A stretch of 64,000 nt of DNA from Rubrivivax sp. A210 (GCF_904426505.1 NZ_CAJGBN010000001.1:186001-250000); one strand, 5' to 3'; positions 34,275 through 46,263 are shown, numbered from the stretch's first letter. Notes: a model not told the origin generated them from the sequence alone. A program made the numbers and translations.

Positions 34275-35057
34275 TTGAACGTGAACAGTCCTCGCCACCC
34301 ACGCCCGCTGATCAGCCTTGCCATCGCTTGCGCGGCGATGTTGGGTGCTGGCGCGACCGCCAGCCCCGAGCGCCGGGTGGATGAGTTCTTGCCGGCCCAG
34401 CCCCGACGCGCAGCCGAAGCCTTCCCCCTGGTACCGCAACGGCCTGAACTCGCCGGGCTGCAAGAGCCGCCTCAAACTGCCGCTTCCAGCCCTGATCCAG
34501 GCTTGAAGCGCCATGCCGCGTTGGCGGGCATGGACGCCCGACGACGTGCCACCGAAGGCCAGGCTGGCGCCGATCCGGCAATGGGCAGCAGACGGAGTTC
34601 AGGCGGTGAGAGCAAGCAGCCGGAGCAGAAGTTCGCGCTCTTCGGCCTCGGGGCCATTCCTCTGGCAAGCGCGAGGGAAATGCCAAGGCGACGATCCGAG
34701 TCAGACAGCGATGGCATCGAAGCCCGCCCGCCCGCGCGTGACCCCGCGCCGCGTTGGCGCGCCACGCAAGAACCGGCCTTCGAGCTTCAATTGGGCGAGG
34801 CCATGCCCGTCATCCAATCGGTTGGCCTCTGGACCCGCACGCATCGCGAACTGGTGATGGCGTTATCTGCGGGCGTGCTTGCCCTGGTCTGGGCCTGGGC
34901 CCGGCGTGCGGAGCGGCGCCGATTGGCAACGCCGCGGCCTGCGGAGCTGGCCTCCCGCTCCCGCGGCTCACGCCGGCGGCGCCACGGCAGCCGCCATCCG
35001 GCTCATTCGCGGGGTACGTCGTCCTCGTCGTCGCGTTCGAGGCTGGACGTCGCCTGA
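34275..35057 (+). CDS. Hypothetical protein with signal sequence and C-terminal membrane segment
   Basis: This 260-codon ORF (TTG at 34275 or GTG at 34281) starts with a signal-peptide-like stretch (LISLAIACAAMLGAGATAS). It continues through a long disordered Pro/Arg/Ser-rich region and ends with one hydrophobic segment (ELVMALSAGVLALVWAWA) followed by a basic, serine- and arginine-rich tail. I recognise no family. Its last 55 bases overlap a well-supported small gene on the other strand, so the 3' part or the whole may be spurious. Confidence 0.45.
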   Translation: MNVNSPRHPRPLISLAIACAAMLGAGATASPERRVDEFLPAQPRRAAEAFPLVPQRPELAGLQEPPQTAASSPDPGLKRHAALAGMDARRRATEGQAGADPAMGSRRSSGGESKQPEQKFALFGLGAIPLASAREMPRRRSESDSDGIEARPPARDPAPRWRATQEPAFELQLGEAMPVIQSVGLWTRTHRELVMALSAGVLALVWAWARRAERRRLATPRPAELASRSRGSRRRRHGSRHPAHSRGTSSSSSRSRLDVA

Positions 35058-35203
35058 TTGCCGCCCGGCGCGGGCCTGTCGAGCGGACGGCAGAGATGCC
35101 GGTTCAGCTGCCCGAGCCGCTCGGACTTTTCCACGGCGGCAATGATCACCTCCGGGTGCAGCATGAGCATGAAGGGGTTGCGCTCCGCGATGGGATGGGC
35201 CAT
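35003..35203 (-). CDS. Small conserved hypothetical protein
   Basis: This 66-residue protein begins MAHPIAERNPFMLMLHPEVIIAA and contains LGQLNRHLCRPLDRP, a pattern that I recall from short conserved proteins of Burkholderiales without known function. The ATG is preceded by a strong GAGGAG site at 8 bases. It lies 143 bp downstream of tatD on the same strand and may be the tail of that operon. It has no signal peptide or membrane segment, and the last 20 residues are acidic. Confidence 0.65.
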   Translation of the reverse strand: MAHPIAERNPFMLMLHPEVIIAAVEKSERLGQLNRHLCRPLDRPAPGGNQATSSLERDDEDDVPRE

Positions 35204-35346
35204 TTCGACGCTCCTCAGGCCAGTACCGGCCTGGGTTCACTCTACGCCGCGAGCGCGGATTTTCATTGTCACCGCAGCGCCAAACGGCTTGTCGGATGAC
35301 TTCTGACACGAAGCGTCCCGAGCGGCCGGGGCTCGCTGCGCGATTT

Positions 35347-36141
35347 CTAGGCCGGCGCAGCGCCCGATGGGGCCGCGCGGTCGAAAAGCCTTTCGAAATT
35401 CGCGCTCGTGACACGGGCCACGTCCTCGACCGACAGGCCCTTGATCTGCGCCAGCTTGGCTGCGACGTGCGCCACCCAGGCAGGCTGGTTGCTGCGGCCT
35501 CGGTGCGGCACCGGAGCCAGATAGGGGCTGTCGGTCTCGATCAGGCAACGCTCCAGCGGCACCATGGCCGCGACTTCCTGGATCTCGACCGCGTTGCGGA
35601 AGGTCAGAATGCCTGAGAAGGAGATGTAGAAGCCCAGGTCCAGTGCGGCGGCAGCGATGGCCGGGGTCTCTGTGAAACAGTGGAAGACACCCGAGGTCGC
35701 CCCTTCGTCGGCCAGCATCGTCACCGTGTCGGCACCGGCGGCGCGGGTGTGTACCACCAAGGGCAGGGCCGCATGGCGGGCGGCGCGGATGTGGACGCGG
35801 AAGCGCTCGCGTTGCCAGGCCATGTCGGCCAGGCTGCGGCCGTTGAGGCGGTAGTAGTCCAGCCCGGTTTCACCGATGGCCACGACGCGCGGCAGGGCGG
35901 CGCGCCCGAGAAGATCGTCCAGCGACGGTTCCAGCACGCCCTCGTTGTCGGGGTGGACGCCCACGGTGGCCCAGAAGTTGGTGTGGGCGAGCGCGATGCC
36001 GTGGACCTCGTCGAACTCTTCCAGCGTGGTGCAGATGCACAGCGCGCGATCAACCCTTGCGGCGGCCATCTCGGCACGGATCTCGGGCAGCCGCTCGCGC
36101 AGGCCGGGAAAGTTCAGGTGGCAGTGCGAATCGACGAACAT
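35347..36141 (-). CDS. tatD: TatD family metal-dependent hydrolase
   Basis: This 264-residue TIM-barrel hydrolase belongs to the TatD/YcfH deoxyribonuclease family. The metal ligands are visible: HCH in MFVDSHCHLN, GETGLDYYR, the His of LPLVVHTRAAGAD, VFHCFTE and the final ETDSPYLAP. Its position after tmk, holB and pilZ matches the ycfH locus next to holB in many bacteria. The ATG at 36141 starts the first metal motif. An earlier TTG would add two residues. Confidence 0.93.
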   Translation of the reverse strand: MFVDSHCHLNFPGLRERLPEIRAEMAAARVDRALCICTTLEEFDEVHGIALAHTNFWATVGVHPDNEGVLEPSLDDLLGRAALPRVVAIGETGLDYYRLNGRSLADMAWQRERFRVHIRAARHAALPLVVHTRAAGADTVTMLADEGATSGVFHCFTETPAIAAAALDLGFYISFSGILTFRNAVEIQEVAAMVPLERCLIETDSPYLAPVPHRGRSNQPAWVAHVAAKLAQIKGLSVEDVARVTSANFERLFDRAAPSGAAPA

Positions 36142-36192
36142 GCGCAAGGCGGGCCTGGCTCCGTCCGGCTCATGCCGGTCAGGCCACGCCGC

Positions 36193-36606
36193 TCAGATGG
36201 TCTGGGTGGGCTTGGACGAAGAGATCTGGGTGCCCAGCGCTTCTTCGATCTTGATCTTGAGCTGGCGCGATTTTTCGTCGTTGGGGAATCGCACGCCCAC
36301 CCCTTGTGTGCGCCCGCCCGACGCGTTGGCCGGCGTGATCCAGGCCACCTTGCCGGCCACCGGAAAGCGTTGCGGATCGTCGGGCAGCGACAGCAGAAGG
36401 TAGATGTCGTCGCCGAGCCGGTATTCGCGGTTCGTCGGCACAAAGAGCCCGCCCTCGGTGAGAAGCGGGATGTAGGCGGCATAGAGCGCGCCCTTCTCGC
36501 GGAACATCAGCTGGATGACGCTGGGGCGGCCAGGGGCACCGGCGGGGACGGGGCCTGCAGCGGGCGGGCCGAGGCCGCCGGATCGGGTGGACGCGCGATC
36601 AGTCAT
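36193..36606 (-). CDS. PilZ domain protein
   Basis: This 137-residue protein has a PilZ domain from about residue 30 (IQLMFREKGALYAAYIPLLTEGGLFVPTN, LLLSLPDDPQRFPVAGKVAWITPAN, GVGVRF). It lacks the RxxxR c-di-GMP motif at the domain start, as does PilZ of Pseudomonas, which acts in type IV pilus assembly rather than binding c-di-GMP. The start overlaps the holB stop (ATGA), as in the classic holB-pilZ pair. Confidence 0.92.
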   Translation of the reverse strand: MTDRASTRSGGLGPPAAGPVPAGAPGRPSVIQLMFREKGALYAAYIPLLTEGGLFVPTNREYRLGDDIYLLLSLPDDPQRFPVAGKVAWITPANASGGRTQGVGVRFPNDEKSRQLKIKIEEALGTQISSSKPTQTI

Positions 36607-37712
36607 CGGGGAAGTGTATCCAAGCGCCGGACTGCGGGTGATGCTGCTGACCCGGCCTGTGGCGTGCGTCGCGCGCAAGCCGCCAGCGCCTGCGCGGCGC
36701 CCTGCACCAGGGCGTCGACCAGCAGGGCTTCCTGCCAAGGGTGTTCGTCATGGCGGGCAATGCGATCCAGCTCGCGCGACCACGCGCTCAGCGCCGGCAG
36801 CGCGGCCTGGGCCGGCACGGCGTCGGCGGCGAAGAAGGTGGTCGGCGCGCCGCAGGCGCGGGCCATCGCGTCATGGCAGAGCTTGTGCAGCGTGTCGACG
36901 ACGCGCGGCACGGGCCAGCCCGCGAAGACACCGCCCTGCCCTCGTGCCACCGCCGGCGGCACCGCGGCCCAGGCGCGGGCGTCGACGCCCGCACGCGCCA
37001 GCGCCAGGGCATCGAGAGCGCGGCCGCTGCAGGCCGCCAGCAGCACCTCGGGCGCGGCCACGCCCTGGTGCGCCAGCCAGGCCGCGGCCTGCTCGCGCGG
37101 CGGGTCGGCCAAGCGCAGGCGCTGGCAACGGCTCAGCACCGTGGGCAGGATCTGCGCCGGGTCGGCCGTGGTCAGCAGCACGCGAGTGCCGGCCGGAGGC
37201 TCTTCCAGCGTCTTGAGCAGCGCATTGGCCGACTGCAGGTTCAACACATCGGCCGGATGCAGCAGCGCCACCTTGCCGTGGCCGCGGGCGCTGGTCTTGT
37301 AGACCCAGTCGATGAGGCCGCGGACCTCGTCGACGCGGATCTGGCGGCTCGGCTTGCGCTTGCCCTCGTCGCCCTCGGGCTTGTCGTCGGCCAGCGGCCA
37401 GTCGTGCTCGCGGCGCAGGGTTTCGGGCAGCAGCACGCGCAGGTCGGGGTGGACGCGGGCCTGCACCAGATGGCAGCTGCCGCAGCGGCCACAAGGCCGG
37501 CGCGCGCCCCCAGCCACCCCGCCCACTTCGCACAACCAGGCCTGGGCCAGCGTCAAAGCGAACGGCAGCGCGCCCGAGCCCGGCGCGGCGTGCAGCAGCA
37601 GGGCGTGACCACGCTGCGTGCCCAGGGCCGCGGCCAGTGCATCGGCGATCCAGGGCAGAGGCAGCTCGCCGTCCTCGCCCACCATCAAACCGGCGCCGGC
37701 GTCTACCACCAT
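36603..37712 (-). CDS. holB: DNA polymerase III subunit delta'
   Basis: This 369-residue clamp-loader subunit has a degenerate P-loop ([13 protein letters not shown]), the zinc module ([18 protein letters not shown]), the segment [26 protein letters not shown] and an SRC-type arginine (LSRCQRLRL). The degenerate P-loop fits delta', which does not hydrolyse ATP. A charged insert ([16 protein letters not shown]) follows the zinc module. The ATG at 37712 overlaps tmk by 10 bases. An alternative start lies nine residues inside. Confidence 0.95.
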   Translation of the reverse strand: MVVDAGAGLMVGEDGELPLPWIADALAAALGTQRGHALLLHAAPGSGALPFALTLAQAWLCEVGGVAGGARRPCGRCGSCHLVQARVHPDLRVLLPETLRREHDWPLADDKPEGDEGKRKPSRQIRVDEVRGLIDWVYKTSARGHGKVALLHPADVLNLQSANALLKTLEEPPAGTRVLLTTADPAQILPTVLSRCQRLRLADPPREQAAAWLAHQGVAAPEVLLAACSGRALDALALARAGVDARAWAAVPPAVARGQGGVFAGWPVPRVVDTLHKLCHDAMARACGAPTTFFAADAVPAQAALPALSAWSRELDRIARHDEHPWQEALLVDALVQGAAQALAACARRTPQAGSAASPAVRRLDTLPR

Positions 37713-38320
37713 GCGCGCCGACGCATCTCGGCCTCGATCTGGGCCCAGACCGCGGCCCGCTCCTGCACCGCAGCGATGCGCGCGAAGCGCTCGGGCGCGG
37801 CGGCGGCGCGCGCTGCATAGCCGGCAATCACGCGCTCGAAGAAGGCGGCGTCCTGGGCTTCGAAGCGGTCGGGTGCGCGCGCCGCGCCGCGTCGCTGGGC
37901 AGCCGTGGCGGCGGGCAGGTCGAACCAGAAGGTCAGATCCGGCGTGCGCCCGGCCTGCACCCATTGTTCAAGTTGAGCCAGCACCGCCAGGTCGAAGCCC
38001 CGCCCGCCGCCCTGGTAGGCGAAGGTTGCGTCGGTGAAGCGGTCGCACAGCACGGTGGCGCCGCGCGCCAGCGCCGGTGCGATCAACTGGACGAGGTGGT
38101 CGCGCCGCGCGGCGAAGACCAGCAAGGCCTCGGTCAGCGCGTCCATCGGTGCGTGCAGCACCAGTTCGCGCAGCCGCTCGGCCAGTGGCGTGCCGCCGGG
38201 CTCGCGCGACACCACGACCTCGTGGCCACGCTCGCGCAGCCAGGCCGCCAGCGTCTCGATGTGCGAGCTCTTGCCGGCGCCGTCTATGCCTTCGAAGCTG
38301 ATGAAGCGCCCGCCGCTCAA
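37703..38320 (-). CDS. tmk: Thymidylate kinase
   Basis: This 205-residue enzyme phosphorylates dTMP to dTDP. The P-loop [11 protein letters not shown] is at residues 9-19, followed by the DR(T/E) region [11 protein letters not shown] and the LID/Asp-Arg segment [17 protein letters not shown]. Length matches other bacterial Tmk proteins (about 205-213). The start overlaps the mltG stop as ATGA and the stop overlaps holB, so it is in the middle of the mltG-tmk-holB-pilZ-tatD operon. Confidence 0.97.
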   Translation of the reverse strand: MSGGRFISFEGIDGAGKSSHIETLAAWLRERGHEVVVSREPGGTPLAERLRELVLHAPMDALTEALLVFAARRDHLVQLIAPALARGATVLCDRFTDATFAYQGGGRGFDLAVLAQLEQWVQAGRTPDLTFWFDLPAATAAQRRGAARAPDRFEAQDAAFFERVIAGYAARAAAAPERFARIAAVQERAAVWAQIEAEMRRRAWW

Positions 38321-39333
38321 TGCCGGGCTCGCTGGTATTGGTTCACCGCCCGATTATGTTCGGCCAGGGTCTCGCTGAAGGCACTGCTGCCGTCGCCGCG
38401 GGCCACGAAGTAGAGCGCTCGCGTCGCCTCGGGCTTGACCGCGGCCAGCAGGCTGGCCATGCCGGGCAGCGCGATGGGGGTGGGCGGCAGGCCGGCGCGC
38501 GTATAGGTGTTGTAGGGGCCGTCGGTGAGCAGGTCGCGCCGGCGCAGATTGCCGTCGAAGGCAGCGCCCAGGCCGTAGATCACCGTCGGGTCGGTCTGCA
38601 AGGGCATGCCGATGCGCAGACGGTTGCTGAAGACGCCGGCCACACGTCCGCGGTCGTCCGGTGCCCCGGTCTCCTTTTCGACGATGGAGGCCAGGATCAG
38701 CGCCTGGTCGGGACTCTTCAGCGGCGTGGCTTCGGCGCGCTGGGCCCAGGCCTCGGCCAGGCGGCGCTGCATCGCGGCGTGGGCGCGCCTGAGCACCGTG
38801 AGGTCGCTGACGCCGCGGCTGTAGACGTAGGTGTCGGGGAAGAAGCGGCCCTCGGCGGCTTGGCCTGCGGCGCCCAGCGCCTCCATCAGCTGGGCCTCGC
38901 TCAGGTCGGCAGTGGCCGGGCGCAGATAGGGCGCGGCGGCCAGCGCAGCGCGCAGCTGGCGCAGCGTCCAGCCCTCGATGACGCGCACTCGCTCCAAGGT
39001 CTCGTCGCCCTGCACCATCTTCTCGAGCAATCGGCGCGGCGTGGTGCCGGCGGCAATTTCATAGCTGCCGGCGCGGATGCGGCGCGCCTGGCCGGAGGCA
39101 CGGAACCAGGCATAGAGCAACTCCGGCGAAGTCTGCACGCCGGCGTCGACCCAGGCCTGGGCCACCTGGCGCGGCGCCGTGCCGGGCTCGATGGAGAGCT
39201 CGGCGTGGGTCGCGGCCAGCGGCAGCGGGCGCTCCAGCCACCACCAGGCCGCACCGGCCATCGAAGCGGCCAGCAGCGCCATCACGGCCAGCGGGGCCAG
39301 TGCGGGACGAAGACCTGGGGAACGGCTTGCCAT
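38317..39333 (-). CDS. mltG: Endolytic transglycosylase MltG
   Basis: This 338-residue inner-membrane enzyme cuts nascent peptidoglycan and sets glycan strand length. It has one N-terminal membrane anchor (about 13-30), a LysM-like subdomain, and the YceG catalytic core with the Glu of ASIVEKETG and the [20 protein letters not shown] and [19 protein letters not shown] motifs. The start at 39333 was chosen because the anchor begins there. It is divergent from ygfZ with only 23 bp between the starts. Confidence 0.96.
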   Translation of the reverse strand: MASRSPGLRPALAPLAVMALLAASMAGAAWWWLERPLPLAATHAELSIEPGTAPRQVAQAWVDAGVQTSPELLYAWFRASGQARRIRAGSYEIAAGTTPRRLLEKMVQGDETLERVRVIEGWTLRQLRAALAAAPYLRPATADLSEAQLMEALGAAGQAAEGRFFPDTYVYSRGVSDLTVLRRAHAAMQRRLAEAWAQRAEATPLKSPDQALILASIVEKETGAPDDRGRVAGVFSNRLRIGMPLQTDPTVIYGLGAAFDGNLRRRDLLTDGPYNTYTRAGLPPTPIALPGMASLLAAVKPEATRALYFVARGDGSSAFSETLAEHNRAVNQYQRARH

Positions 39334-39356
39334 GGGGCGCCGATGATAATCAGGCC

Positions 39357-40304
39357 ATGATCTCAACGACCCCTTCCGCCCTGCCCCAAGGCAGCGTCCG
39401 CCTGAGCGACTGGGGCCTGATCCGCGCCCGGGGCGAGGACGCCGCGAGCTTTCTGCATGGCCAGCTGACCCAGGACATGAGCCAGCTCCAGGCCGGACAG
39501 GCGCGGCTGGCCGGCTATTGCTCGGCCAAGGGCCGGCTGCTCGCCACCTTCGTGGTCTGGCGCCCGGCCGACGACGAATTCCTGCTCGCCTGCAGCGCCG
39601 ATCTGCTGCCGGCCGTACTCAAGCGCCTGACGATGTTCGTGCTGCGCGCCAAGTGCAAGCTGAGCGACGCCACGGCCGAACGGGCGCTGTGGGGCGCTGC
39701 CGGCAGCGCAGTGGGCGAGCTCTGCGCAGGGGCAGATGCCGCTGCAGCGTGGACCTGCATCAAGGGGCCGGCGGGTGACGCCATCGTGCTGCCGGCCGCC
39801 GTGGTCGACGGACTGTCTATCCCGCGCGTGTTGCTGGCGCGTGCGCCCGATGCGCCGCTGCCGCAGACGCTGGCACCCGCGGCCTGGCAGTGGCTCGAAG
39901 CGCGCAGCGGCGTGGCGCGGGTGATGGCGGCCACGTCCGAGCAGTTCGTGCCGCAGATGGTCAATCTCGAACTTGTCGGCGGCGTCAATTTCCAGAAAGG
40001 CTGCTACCCGGGCCAGGAGGTGGTGGCGCGCAGCCAGTACCGCGGCACGCTCAAGCGCCGCGGCCTCGTCGTCGACAGCGCCACGGCGCTGCAGCCGGGC
40101 CAGGACATCTTCCACAGCGCCGACCCCGGCCAGCCGGCCGGCATGGTGGTGCTGGCGGGATCGCTGGGCGAAGACCGCCATGCGGCGTTGGTCGAGCTCA
40201 AGCTCGCGGCCATGACCGGCGGAAGTCTGCATGCCGGCAGCGCTGACGGCCCGCTGCTGCAACTGGGCGAATTGCCTTACGAGATTCCGGCCGAGGCGGC
40301 TTGA
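39357..40304 (+). CDS. ygfZ: YgfZ tRNA-modifying/Fe-S maintenance protein
   Basis: This 315-residue folate-binding protein is related to GcvT and supports Fe-S enzymes such as the tRNA methylthiotransferase MiaB. The signature KGCYPGQEVVAR is intact. The N-terminal domain (GEDAASFLHGQLTQDMSQLQ, AGYCSAKGRLLATFVVW) fits the family. The ATG at 39357 directly precedes the fold. Its stop overlaps the start of the next gene (TTGA). Confidence 0.95.
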   Translation: MISTTPSALPQGSVRLSDWGLIRARGEDAASFLHGQLTQDMSQLQAGQARLAGYCSAKGRLLATFVVWRPADDEFLLACSADLLPAVLKRLTMFVLRAKCKLSDATAERALWGAAGSAVGELCAGADAAAAWTCIKGPAGDAIVLPAAVVDGLSIPRVLLARAPDAPLPQTLAPAAWQWLEARSGVARVMAATSEQFVPQMVNLELVGGVNFQKGCYPGQEVVARSQYRGTLKRRGLVVDSATALQPGQDIFHSADPGQPAGMVVLAGSLGEDRHAALVELKLAAMTGGSLHAGSADGPLLQLGELPYEIPAEAA

Positions 40305-40576
40305 GCGGCGAGATCTTCGTCTACTGGCGCGTGGGCCCCGAGGCTGCGCCAGCCGCCATCGCTGCGGCACGCGATTTTCAGGCTGCGCTGCAAGCCTCTC
40401 ATCCAGGATTGGCGGTGCGCTTGTACCGCCGCGTCGACGTCGCCCGCGGCCAGGTCACGGTGATGGAGACCTATGCAGCGCCGGACGTCGTGAGTGAAGC
40501 GCTGTTGGGCCGGGTGCGGGAGGCCGCATGGTGCCCCGCCGAGCGTCACGTCGAGGTCTTCGAAGCCCTGGCCTGA
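40301..40576 (+). CDS. DUF4936 family protein
   Basis: This 91-residue protein matches DUF4936, a small betaproteobacterial family usually found after ygfZ. Typical features are the N-terminal FVYWRVGPEA strand and the METYAAP motif. The TTG start overlaps the ygfZ stop, giving translational coupling. The 3' end overlaps the convergent thioesterase-acetyltransferase gene by 31 bases. Function is unknown. Confidence 0.85.
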   Translation: MSGEIFVYWRVGPEAAPAAIAAARDFQAALQASHPGLAVRLYRRVDVARGQVTVMETYAAPDVVSEALLGRVREAAWCPAERHVEVFEALA

Positions 40577-41445
40577 TCCAGGCGCAGGCGCATCGCCTGG
40601 TGCGGCAGGCCGGCTTCGACGTAGACGGGGCCTTCGGCGACGAATCCGGCGCGGCTGTACAGCGGCACGGCATCGATGGCTGCTTCAAGCCTCACCTCGG
40701 TGCAGCCACGTTCGGCCGCCGCGCCCAGCAAGGCTTCGAGCATGGTGCGGCCTACGCCGGCGCCGCGCACGCCGGGCAGCGCGGCCATGCGGGCAAGCCG
40801 CGCCACCCTGCCCTCGTCGGCCCGCTCGTCCATGCTCAGCCGGCCGCAGCCCACCGCCGCGCCCATCCGGTTGAGCGCCAGCAAGTGCAGGGCCGGTACG
40901 TCGCTTTCGTCGCCCGCCAGCTGCGCCGGCAAGCCTTGCTCGTCCACCAGAACGGCCTGGCGCACGGGGCTGATCTGCGCGCCCAGCGCCGCCCAGTCGC
41001 CCAGTTGCAGCGTCACCATCGCCGCGCCCGACTCAAACGCCAGGATGGCCTCGCGCAGCGGTGCCGGCAGCGGCCTGGCGGTCTGCGTTGCCGGGTCAGC
41101 ATAGACGTAGACCAGCTCACCGTGTACCAGGCGCCGCTCGCCGCGAAAGACGGCTGCCTGCAGGCGCATCGAGCTGTTGCCCTGGTGGATGCAGCGCACG
41201 CCGATGTCCAGCCGCTCATCGAAACGCGCCGAGCCCTCGTAGTCCAGCGTCGCCTTGCGCACGAAGAGATCGCCCCCCAGGCCGGCCAGCGTCTCGGCAT
41301 AGGGCAATGCGAGCGCGCGCCACCAGCCGGCCACCGCAGTGTCGACGTACATCAGGTAATGGCCGTTGAAGACGATCTTTTGCAGGTCGACCTCGGCCCA
41401 GCGCACGCGCAGGCGTTCGAGGTGGCGGAAATCGCTGCGTTTCAT
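40546..41445 (-). CDS. YbgC-type acyl-CoA thioesterase fused to a GNAT acetyltransferase
   Basis: This 299-residue protein has two domains. Residues 1-140 form a hot-dog thioesterase of the YbgC/FadM type (VRWAEVDLQKIVFNGHYLMYVD, with the Asp of the catalytic loop). Residues 150-299 form a GNAT N-acetyltransferase (LALNRMGAAVGCGRLS, RMAALPGVRGAGVGRTMLEALLGAA, DAVPLYSRAGFVAEGPVY) resembling ElaA. The two domains are in one uninterrupted frame. The start overlaps the stop of the alpha/beta hydrolase gene (ATGA). The substrate of neither domain can be inferred. Confidence 0.88.
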   Translation of the reverse strand: MKRSDFRHLERLRVRWAEVDLQKIVFNGHYLMYVDTAVAGWWRALALPYAETLAGLGGDLFVRKATLDYEGSARFDERLDIGVRCIHQGNSSMRLQAAVFRGERRLVHGELVYVYADPATQTARPLPAPLREAILAFESGAAMVTLQLGDWAALGAQISPVRQAVLVDEQGLPAQLAGDESDVPALHLLALNRMGAAVGCGRLSMDERADEGRVARLARMAALPGVRGAGVGRTMLEALLGAAAERGCTEVRLEAAIDAVPLYSRAGFVAEGPVYVEAGLPHQAMRLRLDQARASKTST

Positions 41446-42389
41446 GTCGGGCTGGCCTGGCGCAATGCCGCGGCCGCGGCGTCCAGGGCGGTCACGGCTT
41501 CCTTCAGAGCACGCCCCATCTTGATGAAGTCGTGCGTCACGCCGCGATAGAGCTCCAGTTGCACCGGCACGCCAGCCATGCGAAGGCGGTCGCCATAGGC
41601 CAGGCCCTCGTCGACCAGCGGATCGCACTCGGCCAGCACGATGCACGCGGGTGCAACGCCGTCGAGATCGGCCTCCAGCGGGGCGAAGCGCCAGTCGCGC
41701 CGGTGGTGGTGGGGGATGGTGTGGTCGAACATCCAGGCGATGGTCACGGCGTCGAGCAGAAAGCCGTTGGCAAAGAGGCGGTGCGACGCGGTGTCGGCGT
41801 GGGCCGTGGTGCCGGGCGTGATCAGCAACTGCAGCGCCAGCGGCAGGCCGCGGTCGCGCGCATGCAGGGCGCTCACGGCCGCCAGCGTGCCGCCGGCGCT
41901 GTCGCCACCGACGGCGGCGAGCTTGGCGATGCCGTGTCGGGCCGGGTCGGCGGCCAAGGATTCCATCGCGGCCCAAGCATCGTCGACCGCGGCCGGAAAC
42001 GGGTGTTCGGGCGCCAGCCGGTAGTCCAGCGCCACCACGGCCCAGCCGCTGCGCCGCGCGAGCTGGCGGCACAGGCTGTCGTGGGTCTCCAGGCTGCCGA
42101 TGACGAAGCCGCCGCCGTGCAGGTAGAGCAGCGCGGGTCGCGGCTCGGGGCCGGCTGCATAGAGACGGGCCGGGCGCGGCGCGCCGCCGCCACCCGGCAG
42201 GGTGAAGTCCTCGACGCGGGCCAGCGGCGCGCGTGGCAGATCCAGCACCTCGGCGGCGCGTTCGTAGGCCTGGCGAGCCTCGGGCGGCGTCATCGCGTGC
42301 AGCGGGGTGCGGACGGCGCGCTGGATGCGGTCTAGCAGGCCGGCCATCTGCGGGGTGAGAAGCTGGGTGGTCATCGCTGCCGAGAGCAT
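41442..42389 (-). CDS. Alpha/beta hydrolase of the hormone-sensitive-lipase family
   Basis: This 315-residue esterase has the HSL-family oxyanion motif LYLHGGGFVIGS, the nucleophile motif GGDSAGG, the catalytic Asp in ECDPLVDEG and the His in GVTHDFIKM. These enzymes hydrolyse short-chain acyl esters. I preferred ATG 42389, which has GGAG 8 bases upstream, over 42374. It is translationally coupled to the thioesterase fusion and divergent from the alcohol dehydrogenase across 32 bp. Confidence 0.92.
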   Translation of the reverse strand: MLSAAMTTQLLTPQMAGLLDRIQRAVRTPLHAMTPPEARQAYERAAEVLDLPRAPLARVEDFTLPGGGGAPRPARLYAAGPEPRPALLYLHGGGFVIGSLETHDSLCRQLARRSGWAVVALDYRLAPEHPFPAAVDDAWAAMESLAADPARHGIAKLAAVGGDSAGGTLAAVSALHARDRGLPLALQLLITPGTTAHADTASHRLFANGFLLDAVTIAWMFDHTIPHHHRRDWRFAPLEADLDGVAPACIVLAECDPLVDEGLAYGDRLRMAGVPVQLELYRGVTHDFIKMGRALKEAVTALDAAAAALRQASPT

Positions 42390-42421
42390 ACTTTCAGCTC
42401 CGCATCCGCACACCGAAGGCC

Positions 42422-43570
42422 ATGGCGCGCATCCTCTACCTGACCCAGATTGACATCGACCACGGCGCCGTGCGCCTGCTGGCGACCGAGTGCCAGCGCA
42501 TCGGCATGCGGCGGCCTCTGGTGGTGACGGACGCCGGCGTGCGTGCCGCCGGCGTGCTGCAGATGGCGCTGGATGCGCTGGGCGACCTACCGCACGCGGT
42601 GTTCGACGGCACGCCGTCCAACCCCACCGAGGCCGCCGTGTACGCCGCGGTGGCAGTGCTGAAGGAAGCAGGCTGCGACGGCCTGGTGGCGGTGGGCGGC
42701 GGCTCCAGCATCGATCTGGCCAAGGGCGTGGCCATCGCCGCCACCCACGAAGGGCCGCTGAAGACCTACGCCACCATCGAAGGCGGCAGCCCCTTGATCA
42801 GCGACCGCGTGCTGCCGCTGATTGCCGTGCCCACCACGGCCGGCACCGGCAGCGAGGTGGCGCGCGGGGCCATCGTCATCGTCGACGACGGCCGAAAGCT
42901 CGGCTTCCACAGCTGGCATTTGATGCCCAAGGCGGCCCTGCTCGACCCTGATCTCACCGCCGGCCTGCCGCCGGGCCTGACGGCGGCCACCGGCATGGAC
43001 GCCATCGCCCACTGCATGGAGACCTTCATGGCACCGGCCGTCAACCCGCCGGCCGACGGCATTGCGCTGGACGGCCTGGCGCGCGGCTGGGGCCATATCG
43101 AGCGCGCCACGCGTGATGGCACAGACCGCGAGGCGCGCTGGAACATGATGAGCGCCAGCATGCAGGGCGCGCTGGCCTTCCAGAAGGGCCTGGGCTGCGT
43201 GCATTCACTCAGCCACAGCCTGGGCGGCGTCAACCCGCGCCTGCACCACGGCACGCTGAACGCGATGTTCATGCCCGCGGTGGTGGCTTTCAATGCCCAG
43301 GCCGACAGCATCCGGCGCGAGAAGCGCCTGCCGCGCATGGCGCAGGCCATGGGCCTGGCCGGCTGCGACGAGGCCGGCACCGAGCTGATCGCGGCATTGC
43401 GGGCGATGAATGCACGCCTGGGCCTGCCGGCCGGCCTGGCTGCGATGGGCGTGGGCGAAGACGTTTTCGAGCGCGTGATAGCCGGCGCGATGGCCGACCA
43501 CTGCCACAAGACCAATCCGCGGCTCGCCAGCTGCGACGACTACCGCGCGTTGCTGGCCGCCTCGATGTAG
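42422..43570 (+). CDS. Iron-containing alcohol dehydrogenase
   Basis: This 382-residue group III dehydrogenase has the NAD-binding GGGSSIDLAKG segment and PTTAGTGSEVARGAIV. Its metal ligands lie in GMDAIAHCMETFMAP, CVHSLSHSLGG and LHHGTLNAMFMP. The closest known activities are 4-hydroxybutyrate, 1,3-propanediol or maleylacetate reduction; which one applies is not decided. The ATG at 42422 begins the conserved core. It shares a very short divergent control region with the hydrolase-thioesterase operon. Confidence 0.92.
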   Translation: MARILYLTQIDIDHGAVRLLATECQRIGMRRPLVVTDAGVRAAGVLQMALDALGDLPHAVFDGTPSNPTEAAVYAAVAVLKEAGCDGLVAVGGGSSIDLAKGVAIAATHEGPLKTYATIEGGSPLISDRVLPLIAVPTTAGTGSEVARGAIVIVDDGRKLGFHSWHLMPKAALLDPDLTAGLPPGLTAATGMDAIAHCMETFMAPAVNPPADGIALDGLARGWGHIERATRDGTDREARWNMMSASMQGALAFQKGLGCVHSLSHSLGGVNPRLHHGTLNAMFMPAVVAFNAQADSIRREKRLPRMAQAMGLAGCDEAGTELIAALRAMNARLGLPAGLAAMGVGEDVFERVIAGAMADHCHKTNPRLASCDDYRALLAASM

Positions 43571-43603
43571 CGGCCGGCCCGGGGACCGGCCGGCCCCCGG
43601 GCG

Positions 43604-45906
<2,303 letters not shown>

Positions 45907-45910
<4 letters not shown>

Positions 45911-46263
45911 GCGGCCTCCATAATGCATTGCAGCGGGTGTCCTTCACGGCGGGCCGCCGTGAGCACCAGTTCGACCTTCGTCGCGGCGACGTCCTTGGGG
46001 TAGACGCCGCAGATGCCGCGCCCTTCGTGGTGGATCTTCAGCATGATGTGCGTGGCAGTATCCGCATCACGCTGGAAATAGTGCTGCAGCACCATCACGA
46101 CGAATTCCATCGGTGTGTAATCGTCGTTGAGCAGCACCACCTGGTACAGCGATGGCGGCTTGACGCGCGCCGCCTTGCGCTCGGCCACCACCGAACCGCC
46201 GCCGTCCTGATCGGGTGTCACGGGGGGCTGCGTAGGTGGCGATGGCGGTGTTTCCTCGGGCAT
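45907..46263 (-). CDS. clpS: ClpS N-recognin adaptor
   Basis: This 118-residue adaptor delivers N-end-rule substrates to ClpAP. The core [20 protein letters not shown] holds the conserved Asn-Asp that bind the substrate amino terminus. The adjoining histidine pair region ([21 protein letters not shown]) is intact. The N-terminal 35 residues are a Pro/Thr-rich flexible tail. The ATG at 46263 was preferred to an upstream in-frame start. It is first in the clpSA operon. Confidence 0.97.

Noticed and set aside
43571..43603. GC-rich hairpin between the alcohol dehydrogenase and clpA stops as a terminator
   Set aside because: Stems can be drawn (GGCCGG repeats), but there is no T run on either strand, so the call is too weak.
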